A stretch of 19,568 nucleotides of DNA from Gammaproteobacteria bacterium (GCA_027451085.1 DAIDKA010000177.1:1-19568), one strand, 5' to 3'. Numbered from the stretch's first letter, positions 1 through 8,427 are shown. Program-made: numbers and translations. Notes: generated by a model not told the origin, from the letters alone.

Positions 1-16
1 GAACATATTCCTACGG

Positions 17-42
17 TATATTGACCGCCAGACGTCAATATA
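17..42. promoter_or_regulatory. Perfect inverted repeat upstream of ATPase gene, putative operator
   Basis: TATATTGAC at 17-25 and GTCAATATA at 34-42 are perfect 9-bp inverted arms separated by 8 nt. The right arm ends 10 nt before the ATG at 53. The AT-rich arms stand out in GC-rich DNA. The left arm contains a possible -10 hexamer (TATATT, 17-22), whose -35 would lie off the window. A dimeric regulator, or the ATPase itself, could bind here; that is inference. A 7-base half-site (GTCAATA) recurs at 1363-1369, after the gene. Confidence 0.5.
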
Positions 43-52
43 GCGCGTAGAG

Positions 53-1285
53 ATGCCTGACGCAAACACCCACTATCCGCGGGTCATTCACCCCCAGCTG
101 AACTCCGACCTCAGCCTGTACCCGGTGGTGGCGGTCATGGGAGCGCGCCAGGTCGGCAAGAGTACGATCTGCCTGGAGATCGCTGAAGCGCGGGGCTTCG
201 CCAGACGAACGCTCGACGAACGGGACGTCCGCGAGCAGGCCATTGCAGACCCCGAGGGGTTCCTGGCGGACCTGGGGGACCGGGGAGCGTTCATCGACGA
301 GGTGCAGCGGGCCCCCGATCTGATGCTCGCCATCAAGGCGGTCGTCGATCGGGACAGGCGAAACGGCCAGTACCTGCTCAGCGGGTCGAACCAGCCGAAA
401 GTCGGAAAATCGGTCAGCGATTCCTTGGTGGGACGCGCGACCTACCGGACGCTTCGACCGCTCACATTGAGCGAGTTGCGACTTGCCGAGGATCATCGGG
501 GGTGGAGCTTCCTGTTCGGGCCCGATGAGGCGGTCGTGCTCGCTGAACTGGAGCGACGCGCTGCCTCCAGCGGACCGCTCGACTGGCGATCGGTGGTCCA
601 AGCCGGAGGGTTCCCTCGCGCCGTTGCCGCCCCATCGGCGCAGCGCCTGCGAATGCTCGATGACTACGTCGAGATCTTTTCGCGCCGCGACATCCTCGAG
701 ATTCTGGAGGTCGAATCTGCCCCGCGGCTGGAGGCCTGCTTACGACTGACCGCGGCCCGAACGGGGCAGGAGCTCAACGTCACAGGCCTGTCCAACGACC
801 TGGGCACGCCGGTCACCACCATCCGGCGTTGGCTTGAGGCGCTTCAACGCAGCTACCTCATCGAGCTCATCCCGCCGTATTCTAGAAATTCAGGCCAGCG
901 CGTGATCAAGGCCCCAAAGCTCTACAGCGTCGACGCGGCGCTCGCCCTGGCGGCATCCCGCGAGACCACGCCCAGCGGCTTTCACCTCGAGACCCTGGTT
1001 GCGAGCGACCTGCTCGTCTGGCGAGACGGCGCGCCCACTCGCGACCTGTATCACTGGCGGCTCGGTTCCGGGCAGGAAGTCGATTTTATCCTGGAGCAGA
1101 ACGGGCAGCTGTTGCCCGTGGAAGTCAAAGCGTCCGATGCCGTGGGTGCCAGCGAAGCGCGGCACGTGGTCACGTTTCGTGAGCGCCATGCCAATACGCC
1201 CCGCGGGATCGTCCTGAGCAGCGACCCAGCAATCAGGGTCATCCGACCCGGAGTGATCGCGTGTCCCTGGTGGGCCGTCCTGTGA
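53..1285 (+). CDS. AAA-type ATP-binding protein with C-terminal DUF4143 domain
   Basis: A 410-residue cytoplasmic protein of the AAA ATPase/DUF4143 family (COG1373 type), a usual length for the family. Walker A is GARQVGKST at residues 30-38. Walker B is within AFIDEVQ near residue 80, followed by a sensor-like LLSGSNQ stretch. The C-terminal region carries the DUF4143 pattern EVDFILE then LLPVEVKAS, which resembles a PD-(D/E)xK nuclease core. The biological role of the family is poorly known; members are common, often solitary and scattered through genomes. The start has only a weak ribosome site (GTAGAG just upstream), but translation from it gives the standard N-terminus. The gene stands alone, with about 480 nt of non-coding DNA after it. 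The inverted repeat at 17-42 may mediate autoregulation. A truncated homologue is found at 15042-15257. Family assignment is firm; function is open. Confidence 0.9.
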   Translation: MPDANTHYPRVIHPQLNSDLSLYPVVAVMGARQVGKSTICLEIAEARGFARRTLDERDVREQAIADPEGFLADLGDRGAFIDEVQRAPDLMLAIKAVVDRDRRNGQYLLSGSNQPKVGKSVSDSLVGRATYRTLRPLTLSELRLAEDHRGWSFLFGPDEAVVLAELERRAASSGPLDWRSVVQAGGFPRAVAAPSAQRLRMLDDYVEIFSRRDILEILEVESAPRLEACLRLTAARTGQELNVTGLSNDLGTPVTTIRRWLEALQRSYLIELIPPYSRNSGQRVIKAPKLYSVDAALALAASRETTPSGFHLETLVASDLLVWRDGAPTRDLYHWRLGSGQEVDFILEQNGQLLPVEVKASDAVGASEARHVVTFRERHANTPRGIVLSSDPAIRVIRPGVIACPWWAVL

Positions 1286-1700
1286 CGCGCGGTGCTTCCG
1301 ACCAGCAGAATACTCAGCACATTGCGCACTTTTACTCAATCCATCGAAATAGATCCCGTGTTGTCAATACCGCGATCGATCACCTTGCCCGATCCAGCGC
1401 CTCCGCCCTGAGCCACTCCCGCTCCGTGCGCGCCGGTGGCAGGCTGCGGAAGAAGCGCCGGACCATGAGGGGGCGGCGCACCTCACACTGAGTTACGCAC
1501 CTCCACCGGAAGCACACGCCATCCGGCGTGGGCCGGGACTGGGTCGCGCCCCAGTTTGAACAGGGCCGGTCCATTACCAAGCAACTTTATGCACCTTAAT
1601 TCATGACCGGCTGCTCATGATCTGCGAACGCCCCTGATTTCCTTGGGAAAATCCGTACCGCGAGTCCGTGATAGGGCCGGTCCGGCCCCGAGCACGCTTT

Positions 1701-1729
1701 TTGCATACTAAAATTTCAGTTTTTAGAAA
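1701..1729 (+). promoter_or_regulatory. Candidate sigma-70-type promoter for the receptor/catabolic operon
   Basis: TTGCAT (1701-1706) and TAGAAA (1724-1729) are separated by exactly 17 nt and lie about 40-65 nt before the receptor ATG. The match to TTGACA/TATAAT is partial (3/6 and 4/6). The local sequence is sharply AT-rich compared with its surroundings, which supports a promoter. No other promoter-like segment is obvious in the gap. Confidence 0.35.
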
Positions 1730-1737
1730 CATGAAAT
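1713..1737. promoter_or_regulatory. Inverted repeat ATTTCA/TGAAAT overlapping the promoter, putative operator
   Basis: ATTTCA at 1713-1718 and TGAAAT at 1732-1737 are perfect inverted 6-mers with 13 nt between. They lie across the candidate -10 and expected transcription start, a position typical of a repressor site. The same two half-sites, with 4 nt between, occur at 14686-14701 just after the RpiR-type regulator gene. RpiR-family proteins generally bind AT-rich palindromes, so this regulator is the natural candidate; that link is inference. Confidence 0.35.
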
Positions 1738-1767
1738 TCAAATGCCAGAGGCACCGGGGAGACCGAC

Positions 1768-4272
1768 ATGAAGAGCGACGTGAGCAGGCGCTGCCTGCGG
1801 CAGTGCGGGTGGGTAGTGACTTCCGCGTCCGCCCTGGCCTTGAGTGCCGCCTTTGCGGACCAGACCACCGCGACCGACGCGAGTACCAGTACCACGACCT
1901 CTGCTTCCACGAACACCACGCCGCAGGGCCAGGGTGACATGGACGAGGTCATCATCAATGGCATCCGCCGCGGCGATCTGGTGCTGCCGACGACCGTCAG
2001 CTCCTCCTCTGCCTACGGACTGGATCTGGGCGTCATGGACACTCCGCGCAACAACACCCTGCTGTCCAAGGCGCAGCTCGATGCCCTCAACATCCAGAAC
2101 CCGGGCGGGTTCTCGTACCTGACCTCGAGCAGCTACTCCGACGCTGCCTTCGGCGAGCCCGCGGTGCCGCGCATCCGTGGCCAATATGCTGACATGTTCT
2201 TCAACGGCATGCGTGATAGCTTTTCACTCAATGGCTATGGCGCCCCCGTCAGTTTCAACAGTGCGGACTCCATCGATATCATCAAGGGGCCCGCCAGCGT
2301 GCAGGGCGGTCCCGGGGCGGGCGTCGGCGGCACCATCGATATCACGACCAAGCTGCCCTCGCTGAACAAGTGGACTGAACTTTTCGATCTCGAGTTCGAT
2401 ACCCAGCAGAAGCGCCGCGCCCTGTTCGACGTCGGCGGCCCGCTGAGTCCCAGCACCGCGCTGCGCGTGAGCTTCACCTCCGATGACAGCGGCAGCTACT
2501 ACTACGACATGTTTTTTCACCAGCAGTCGCTGTATGTGGCGCTGGTCACACAGTTCACCTCCAAATACAGCGTCTTCATCAACGGCTCCATCGAGGACAC
2601 GCTGTATCGCGAGAACGACGGCGTCAATCGTGTCAACCAGGGCTTGATCGACAATGGCACCTATCTGACCGGTGGGGCGACCGCTCCGATCGAAGGCTTT
2701 CTGACCCCGGTCGATCTGACCGGGACGGCACAGCTGAGCGATCGGGTGCTGATCGACGAAACGCCTGGCACCGGCGCGCATTCGCTGCATGCCAAGGCGC
2801 AGATCATCCAGACCTATGCGGCCTCGGACGCCTTCACCATCACCAACAACACGTTCTACGACTACCTGAACCGCTATAACCAGACCATGGAGTACTACGC
2901 GGATACCGCCCGTGGCAGCTTCACCCTGGAGAACAAGACCGATCTCAAGGTGAAATTCCCGCTCGGCATCGTCAGCAACGACGTGGACGGCGGCTTCACC
3001 TACCGCTACGCGCATGTCGATGACATCCAGAACTACGCCAACGAGCCCGTCAGTGTCTGGGACCTGACCACCAATCCGGACTCCTGGGTGTTCCCGGCCT
3101 CGGCGCAGGCGGCAGGTGGTGCCATCCCGTACCTGGCGGCCTTCGACCATCCGCAGTATGGAACCCCGGGCCGCGACAGTCTCTACCTGAACAGCAGCGT
3201 CATCTCCAACCTGCAGGACGCGGCGGCCTTTCTCGAACACCGAATGCAGTTCAGTCCGCAGTGGAGCGCGCTGTATGGCGTGCGGGGCGATCTGGTGCAG
3301 CTGAACGAGACTGATCCTCTCGGCGGCACCGGGCTGCTGGACGGTCTGCCGCAGAAGCAGGCCACCGCCTGGTACGGCCTCTACAACGGCAACATCAGCG
3401 TGGTCTACACGCCCTCGGCCTTCCTCTCCTCCTATCTCACGTACAACAAGGCGCAGTACGTGCTGCCGGATGCCAACGACGGTGCGGTGGGCACCTTCGG
3501 CGAGGCTGCCACGGCGCAGCTGCGCCAGAACACCCTGCTGGAGGAGGCGGGCATGAAGTTCAGCCTCATGGACTCGCGGCTGTTCATCTCCACGGCGCTG
3601 TTCAAGCAGGAGCGCTCCATCCCGACGGGCGCGGGTGACAATGGGCACTCGCAGGCTCACATCTGGGGCGCGGAGTGGGAACTGAACTACCAACCCAACT
3701 CCCACTTCTTTGCCACGGCGAGCTATTCGTACCTGCACACGACGCTCGACACGGGCTCGCCGTTCTACAACTTCCCGGCCTACCCGGGCTTGAACATCGA
3801 TGGCGCCGGCACCCTCGCCGTATTCTCTGCCAACCAGACCTTCCAGGATCCAGGCGTGCCGGCGCACCTGATCAACTTCCTCGCCAACTACAAGTTCGAC
3901 AACGGCTTCGGGGTCCAGGCGAACCTGCAGGTCACCGCGCCGATCGAGACTACGCAGTCCGGCTATCTGGACATCGCCGCAACCAATGCCAACGCGGCAC
4001 TCAATGGGCTCTCGCAGCTGGTCGGCGCCGGCGGCACCGTACCGCTGTCGATCGTCAACGCCAATGGCTTCTACCAGTCACCGCGCATTCCCTGGCAGTA
4101 CACCCTGAACGCGGCCGTCTTCTATACCTACGCGAACTACACCGTGAAGGTCACGGCATACAACGCCACCGACAACCGCAACCTGACCAACGACTACCCC
4201 TTCTACGGCAATGACTTCCTGACGCGCGTGCCGCCGCGCAGTTTCGACATGACGCTCACGGCCAGATTTTGA
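1768..4272 (+). CDS. TonB-dependent outer-membrane receptor
   Basis: An 834-residue TonB-dependent receptor that would import a scarce ligand across the outer membrane using the TonB-ExbB-ExbD energy system. Residues 1-30 form a signal peptide ending SAAFA, then DQ. A low-complexity Thr/Ser-rich linker follows, then a TonB-box-like DEVIINGIR near residues 59-67. The plug domain runs to about residue 200 and includes VPRIRGQYADMFFNG and the IDIIKGPASVQGG-type segment. The rest is beta-barrel, ending in the terminal Phe (MTLTARF) typical of outer-membrane barrels. The start is supported by GGGGAG at 1756-1761, 6 nt before the ATG. It is first in the operon, only 11 nt before the deaminase gene, so its ligand is probably related to the substrate of the downstream enzymes. 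The ligand cannot be read from the sequence. Confidence 0.93.
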   Translation: MKSDVSRRCLRQCGWVVTSASALALSAAFADQTTATDASTSTTTSASTNTTPQGQGDMDEVIINGIRRGDLVLPTTVSSSSAYGLDLGVMDTPRNNTLLSKAQLDALNIQNPGGFSYLTSSSYSDAAFGEPAVPRIRGQYADMFFNGMRDSFSLNGYGAPVSFNSADSIDIIKGPASVQGGPGAGVGGTIDITTKLPSLNKWTELFDLEFDTQQKRRALFDVGGPLSPSTALRVSFTSDDSGSYYYDMFFHQQSLYVALVTQFTSKYSVFINGSIEDTLYRENDGVNRVNQGLIDNGTYLTGGATAPIEGFLTPVDLTGTAQLSDRVLIDETPGTGAHSLHAKAQIIQTYAASDAFTITNNTFYDYLNRYNQTMEYYADTARGSFTLENKTDLKVKFPLGIVSNDVDGGFTYRYAHVDDIQNYANEPVSVWDLTTNPDSWVFPASAQAAGGAIPYLAAFDHPQYGTPGRDSLYLNSSVISNLQDAAAFLEHRMQFSPQWSALYGVRGDLVQLNETDPLGGTGLLDGLPQKQATAWYGLYNGNISVVYTPSAFLSSYLTYNKAQYVLPDANDGAVGTFGEAATAQLRQNTLLEEAGMKFSLMDSRLFISTALFKQERSIPTGAGDNGHSQAHIWGAEWELNYQPNSHFFATASYSYLHTTLDTGSPFYNFPAYPGLNIDGAGTLAVFSANQTFQDPGVPAHLINFLANYKFDNGFGVQANLQVTAPIETTQSGYLDIAATNANAALNGLSQLVGAGGTVPLSIVNANGFYQSPRIPWQYTLNAAVFYTYANYTVKVTAYNATDNRNLTNDYPFYGNDFLTRVPPRSFDMTLTARF

Positions 4273-4283
4273 GGGCTGCACCG

Positions 4284-4784
4284 ATGATGAAGGCCTCCTT
4301 GCCCTCGGATCCGGGACTGCGCGCGGCGTTCGAGGAGGCCCTCGCCGGCTATCGCGAGGGCGGACTGCCCATCGGCGCGGCACTGGTCCACCGGGGCGAA
4401 GTCATCGCCCGTGGCCGCAACCGCCGCGTCCAGGACGGCAATCCCATCCTGCATGCGGAGATGACCTGCTTTCAGAATGCCGGGCGGCTGTCCTCGGTGG
4501 TTTACCGGGAGGCGACGCTCTACTCGACCCTGTCACCGTGCTACATGTGCGGCGGCGCATCGCTGCTGTTCGGCGTGCCGCACTTCGTCGTTGGCGAAAG
4601 CCGCACCATCCGCGCGGCCGATGACTGGCTGCGCTCCCGCGGCACCCGCGTGACCATTGCCGATGATCCGGCCTGCTACGAACTGCTGCAGCGGTTCATC
4701 GCCGAGCAACCCGGCCTCTGGGCCGAGGATATCGGCGAGGCAGGCGTGCACGGCCGCTATACGCACGCCCACCCGGGAGCCTGA
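4284..4784 (+). CDS. Zinc-dependent deaminase, yeast cytosine deaminase (FCY1)-like
   Basis: A 166-residue member of the CMP/dCMP deaminase superfamily. It probably hydrolyses an exocyclic amino group of a pyrimidine such as cytosine, giving uracil and ammonia. The zinc site is HAE (57-59, with the proton-shuttling Glu59) plus PCYMC (85-89). From memory of yeast FCY1, similarity extends along the whole chain: GYREGG.PIG near 22-31, Asn46, NAGRL, TLSPC.MC, GVPHFVVGES and the C-terminal LWAEDIGE, where Trp146 and Asp149 match FCY1 residues that line the cytosine pocket. Bacterial deaminases of tRNA or guanine type normally lack this C-terminal signature. The ATG at 4284 was chosen because GAGGG lies 8 nt upstream; an in-frame TTG at 4269 would overlap the receptor stop. 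The exact substrate could be another aminopyrimidine. Confidence 0.85.
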   Translation: MMKASLPSDPGLRAAFEEALAGYREGGLPIGAALVHRGEVIARGRNRRVQDGNPILHAEMTCFQNAGRLSSVVYREATLYSTLSPCYMCGGASLLFGVPHFVVGESRTIRAADDWLRSRGTRVTIADDPACYELLQRFIAEQPGLWAEDIGEAGVHGRYTHAHPGA

Positions 4785-5633
4785 ATGAAGCCGGCGCCCT
4801 TTGCCTATGCGCGGCCGCGGACGGTCCTCGAGACCGCCGGGCTGCTGGCGAAGCACACGGGGGCGGCGCGCCTGCTCGCCGGGGGCCAGAGTCTCGTGCC
4901 CCTGCTGGCGCGGCGCCTTGCGTGCCCGGTGCTGCTGGTCGACATCAATCGCATCGCCGGGCTCGATGCGATCGAGGTGCTGCCCGATCAGATCCGCATG
5001 GGCGCCTTGGTCCGACAGCAGCAGGCACTGTGCTCCGAGGTCATCCGCCGGGAGGTTGCTGGTCTTGCCGAAGCACTGGCCTGGGTCGCCAATCCGGTGA
5101 TCCGCCAACGTGGTACCGTTATCGGCAATCTCATAGCCAACACACCGGGCGCCGAGCTCACCGCCGTGGCGCTGGCGCTGGGCGCCCGATTCGTACTGCG
5201 GTGTGCCGCAGGCGAGCAGATCCTCGCTGCTGAGGAACTGATCGGGCCTGGCCGCAGCGTGCCCGCGCAGGCCATGGTGACCCATGTGCTGTGGCCGCGC
5301 CGTCCCGCGCAGGCCGGATTTTTCGAAGTCGCGCGGCGCGACGGTCATGCGCCGGTGGTCGCGGCGCTCGTGACGCGGACCGCGCGCGACTGCCGGGTGG
5401 CACTGAGCGGCCTCACGCGCACCGCGTTGGTGTGCCCCACCATGGCCCGTCTCATCGGCGAGGGGTATCCACGGGTCCCATCCCGAGAGGCTCTGGCGGC
5501 GGCACTCACGGTGGATCTGACCCAAACGGTCCACACCGATGGTGCCTGCGGCGCGCAGTACCGTCTTCAGGTCGCCCCGGCGGTCAGCTGGCGCGCGGCA
5601 CAGCGGATGTCGCTGTCGCGGGCCACCGCGTGA
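4785..5633 (+). CDS. FAD-binding (medium) subunit of molybdenum hydroxylase
   Basis: A 282-residue FAD subunit of a three-subunit xanthine dehydrogenase/CO dehydrogenase-type enzyme. It passes electrons from the 2Fe-2S subunit to an acceptor such as NAD+ or a quinone. The FAD_binding_5 pattern is visible: AGGQSLVP at residues 32-39, LVDINRI at 51-57, and the second flavin motif GTVIGNLIANTPGAE at 110-124, where the family usually has GGNLA. The C-terminal part matches the CO_deh_flav_C domain only loosely. The ATG directly follows the deaminase stop with no gap, which implies coupled translation. Length and position in the order medium-small-large are standard for this class. It lies in the cytoplasm; no signal peptide is present. 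Confidence 0.9.
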   Translation: MKPAPFAYARPRTVLETAGLLAKHTGAARLLAGGQSLVPLLARRLACPVLLVDINRIAGLDAIEVLPDQIRMGALVRQQQALCSEVIRREVAGLAEALAWVANPVIRQRGTVIGNLIANTPGAELTAVALALGARFVLRCAAGEQILAAEELIGPGRSVPAQAMVTHVLWPRRPAQAGFFEVARRDGHAPVVAALVTRTARDCRVALSGLTRTALVCPTMARLIGEGYPRVPSREALAAALTVDLTQTVHTDGACGAQYRLQVAPAVSWRAAQRMSLSRATA

Positions 5634-6112
5634 TGCAGTGCCTGGACATCAGGGTCATCGTGGATGGCAAGGCGCTGACCGCCACGGTCCCGGTGCGTTT
5701 GCTGCTCAGCGACTTTCTGCGTGAGCAGGCCGGCTGCGGCGGCCTGCACGTGGCTTGCGGCCACGGGGTCTGCGGTGCCTGCACCGTGGTGCTCGATGAT
5801 GTTCCGGTGCGCGCATGCCTGCTCCTGGCCGTGCAGGCCGATGGCGCGGCCGTGCAGACCATCGCCAGCCTGCCACAGCTGGAAGGCTGTGAGCCCGAGC
5901 GCGGACTCACACCGCTGCAGCAGTCCTTCCGTCGTTATCATGCCCTGCAGTGCGGGTACTGCACGCCGGGGCTGCTGGTCGCCACGGCGAAATTCCTGGC
6001 CGGCTGTCCCTCACCGGATCGGGCCCGGATCCTGGAGCATCTGAACGGCCACCTGTGCCGCTGCTCCGGTTACGCGAACATCATCGCCGCCATCGAGGCG
6101 GTCCGCGCGTGA
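5633..6112 (+). CDS. 2Fe-2S (small) subunit of molybdenum hydroxylase
   Basis: A 159-residue iron-sulfur subunit with two 2Fe-2S clusters linking the Mo centre to FAD. The N-terminal plant-ferredoxin cluster uses Cys42, Cys47, Cys50 and Cys62 (CGHGVCGAC, then 11 residues and Cys). The C-terminal helical domain uses CGYC (107-110) and CRC (142-144). All eight expected cysteines are present. Start and stop overlap as TGATG with the FAD gene, and its own TGA overlaps the GTG start of the large subunit, so the three are co-translated. A longer open frame upstream in the same phase is antisense-free overlap with the FAD gene and is not part of this protein, because the standard N-terminus begins at MQCLDIRVIVDG. 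Confidence 0.93.
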   Translation: MQCLDIRVIVDGKALTATVPVRLLLSDFLREQAGCGGLHVACGHGVCGACTVVLDDVPVRACLLLAVQADGAAVQTIASLPQLEGCEPERGLTPLQQSFRRYHALQCGYCTPGLLVATAKFLAGCPSPDRARILEHLNGHLCRCSGYANIIAAIEAVRA

Positions 6113-8427
6113 ACACGGCCGCACCGTTCGGCGAGCGTGCACGCCGGCGCGAGGACGGGCCGCTGCTGACCGGCAAGGGCGTGTTCCTGGCCGACCTGAT
6201 CCGGCCCGGCATGGCCGCGCTGCGCGTGGTGCGCTCGACCCGGGCACATGCGCGCATTACCCACATTGATTTCAGCGCGGTCGCCAATGATCCGCACTGT
6301 CTCGGGGTGCTCTCGGCGGCGACGCTGCCCGAGGGCATGGGTCGCCTGCCGGCCATCGACCTCGTGGAAGGCAGCCTGCCGGCACATCACGACATTCTTG
6401 CCCGTGAGGTTGTGCGTTACGTCGGTGAGCCGGTGGCGGCGGTGATTGCCGCCGATGCCTACCTGGCGGAGGATCTCGCCGCTCGGGTCGCTGTCGGCTA
6501 CGACAGTCTGCCGCCCGTGCTGAACGTGGGGGAGGGCATCCGGGCCGACGCGCCGTTGCTGTACCCGCAGTTCGCCAGCAACGTGGTGCATCAGACCATA
6601 CAGCGGGTGGGCGATCCGGAGGCCGCCTTTGCCCGGGCTGATCTGCTCATCGAGGAGACCTTTCACTTCCAGCGGGTCTGCGCAAGCGCGATGGAGCCGC
6701 GCGGCGCCCTTGCCACCCTGGAGCCGGGCACCGGCCGCTCGCTGGTGTACAGCTCAACCCAGATACCCCAGATTCTGCGCCGGGAACTGGCGAGGCTCAC
6801 GGGCATCCCGGTGGAGCGCCTGCGGGTCATCGCACCGCAGGTCGGCGGCGGGTTCGGCGTCAAGGAAGCTGTGTACGCAGAGGAGGTGCTGGTGCTGCTG
6901 GCGTTGCAGCGCTTTGGACGGCCGACCTACTGGCTGGAGGATCGACAGGAGTCCTTTCTCGCAAGCTCGCAGGGTCGCGAAGAGACCCTGCGGGTGCGGG
7001 CCGCCGTCACCGCGGCGGGCGAGGTGACGGCGGTGGACGCGGACTGCCTGGCCGACATCGGCGCGGCTTATCTATTCCTCAGCAACACGCCAGGCGCCGC
7101 GGTCGCGAGTCTTCGTGGCCCGTACCGCATCGCGAACTTCAGCAGCCGGGCGCGGTCGGTCGTGACCAACAAGACCCCGCTCAACGTGTACCGGGGCGCG
7201 GGCTGTCCGCAAACGACCCTCGCCATGGAGCGGATGATGGATCTGGCGGCGCAGGCGCTGGGCTTGGATCGCGCCGAGATCCGCCGCCGCAACCTGATTG
7301 GTCCCGATGCCTTCCCGCTCGATAGGGGCGTCTCCTATCCCGGCTGCGGACGCGTCATCTTCGACAGCGGCAACTTCCCCGCGCTGCTCGAATCCACGCT
7401 CGAGGCAATCGATTACCACGGTTTCCCTGCCAGGCGTGCGGCCGCCGGTGAGCGCACGTTGGGGCTGGGATTGTCCTTCGTGGTGGAGATGTCCGGCGGG
7501 GGCGGCGCGGAACCGGCCGGCATCCGGGTGTTGCCCGAGGGTCGACTGCAGCTGCTGAGCGGCATCACGCCCATCGGGCAGGGCAGCGCCACGACGCTGG
7601 CGCAGATCCTGGCGGGACATCTCGGCCTGCCGCTCACGGCCATCGAGGTTCTCACCGCAGACACCGACCAGTCCCCGGATGCGCCGGGAACGTTCGCCTC
7701 GAGGGGCGCGACCCTCGGCGGCAATGCGGCATGTCTGGCCGGGGATTTGCTGATCCGTGAGGCCCGGCAGCTCGCCGCCACGCTATACGAGCTGCCCCTG
7801 GAGGACATCCGCTGGCAGAACGGAGAGCTGATCGGGCGCGCCGGCGTGCCCGAGCCGCTGAGCCTTGCGGGACTGATCACCAAGGCGCAGGAGCACGGCA
7901 TCGATGCCCTCCGCCGACTGCAGGTCAGCGGCCGCTACGAACGCGATGCGGTCAGCTGGACCAGCGCCTGCCATGCCGCGATCGTGGACCTGGAGCGCGA
8001 CACCGGGATCATCCGCGTGCTCGACTATGCGGTCACCCATGACTGCGGTCGCATCGCCAATCCGCTGCTGGTCGATGGGCAGATCATGGGGGGCGTGCTG
8101 CAGGGGCTGGGACAGTGTCTGTTCGAGGCGCAGCGCTTCGATGAGCGCGGGGTGCCGCTCACCCAGGGTTTCATGGACTACGTGCTGCCCACGGCGGCAA
8201 CGGCGCCGCGTTTCATCCTGCGGCACATCGAGACGCCCTCGCCGCTGAATCCGCTGGGCATGAAGGGAGCCGGGGAAGCCGGCTGCAGTGGTGCGGTCGG
8301 CGCCATCGCCAATGCCATCGCGGATGCGCTGGGTCCGCAGGTGCCGTTCCTCAACGGCTCCGGACCGTTCACGCCGGAGTGCGTGCTGGCGATGCTGCGG
8401 CGTCGAGGAGGGCACCATGAGGCATGA
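6109..8427 (+). CDS. Molybdopterin-binding (large) subunit, xanthine dehydrogenase-type hydroxylase
   Basis: A 772-residue catalytic subunit that should hydroxylate a carbon of an N-heterocycle (or oxidise an aldehyde) using water and a Mo-pterin cofactor. Key patterns: QVGGGFGVKE at 244-253, NVYRGAGCPQ with Arg362, GQGSATTLAQI near 490-500, and GMKGAGEAG with the catalytic base Glu723. Glu253 and Arg362 fall at the positions of bovine XDH Glu802 and Arg880, which hold the purine; aldehyde oxidases usually lose these. This supports a heterocycle substrate, but the reading rests on motif alignment by eye. The CO-dehydrogenase Cys loop is absent. The start is GTG, overlapping the 2Fe-2S stop (GTGA); the N-terminus RREDGPLLTGKGVFLADL is typical. 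No XdhC-type maturation gene is nearby, so insertion of the sulfurated cofactor must rely on genes elsewhere. Confidence 0.92.
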   Translation: MNTAAPFGERARRREDGPLLTGKGVFLADLIRPGMAALRVVRSTRAHARITHIDFSAVANDPHCLGVLSAATLPEGMGRLPAIDLVEGSLPAHHDILAREVVRYVGEPVAAVIAADAYLAEDLAARVAVGYDSLPPVLNVGEGIRADAPLLYPQFASNVVHQTIQRVGDPEAAFARADLLIEETFHFQRVCASAMEPRGALATLEPGTGRSLVYSSTQIPQILRRELARLTGIPVERLRVIAPQVGGGFGVKEAVYAEEVLVLLALQRFGRPTYWLEDRQESFLASSQGREETLRVRAAVTAAGEVTAVDADCLADIGAAYLFLSNTPGAAVASLRGPYRIANFSSRARSVVTNKTPLNVYRGAGCPQTTLAMERMMDLAAQALGLDRAEIRRRNLIGPDAFPLDRGVSYPGCGRVIFDSGNFPALLESTLEAIDYHGFPARRAAAGERTLGLGLSFVVEMSGGGGAEPAGIRVLPEGRLQLLSGITPIGQGSATTLAQILAGHLGLPLTAIEVLTADTDQSPDAPGTFASRGATLGGNAACLAGDLLIREARQLAATLYELPLEDIRWQNGELIGRAGVPEPLSLAGLITKAQEHGIDALRRLQVSGRYERDAVSWTSACHAAIVDLERDTGIIRVLDYAVTHDCGRIANPLLVDGQIMGGVLQGLGQCLFEAQRFDERGVPLTQGFMDYVLPTAATAPRFILRHIETPSPLNPLGMKGAGEAGCSGAVGAIANAIADALGPQVPFLNGSGPFTPECVLAMLRRRGGHHEA

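Larger units (their letters stand above)
1286..1767. other. Intergenic region with several inverted repeats; no convincing gene
   Basis: 482 nt between the ATPase and the receptor gene. Short open frames exist on both strands but none resembles a known protein. Seen here: hairpins CACGCC/GGCGTG (1515-1530, 4-nt loop) and ACTGGG/CCCAGT (1538-1555, 6-nt loop); an 11-base direct repeat AGGGCCGGTCC at 1562-1572 and 1673-1683; GCCGGTC at 1565-1571 paired with GACCGGC at 1605-1611; two TCATGA palindromes at 1601-1606 and 1615-1620; and a near-continuous palindrome GGGCCGG-T-CCGGCCC at 1674-1688. None is followed by a clean T-run, so I do not call a terminator. The right end holds the promoter candidate for the receptor operon. 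Confidence 0.6.

Noticed and set aside
1380..1580. 66-codon minus-strand frame in the gap after the ATPase
   Set aside because: No family resemblance, no ribosome site and it overlaps several hairpins; a chance frame is more likely.
1674..1700. GC-rich palindrome followed by a short T-run, as a rho-independent terminator
   Set aside because: The arms leave almost no loop unless shortened, and the T-run comes about 9 nt after the stem and 400 nt after the ATPase gene.
2224..3867. 547-codon open frame on the minus strand
   Set aside because: Antisense to the TonB-dependent receptor; Arg/Val/Gly-rich composition with no recognisable domain, as expected for a shadow frame in GC-rich DNA.
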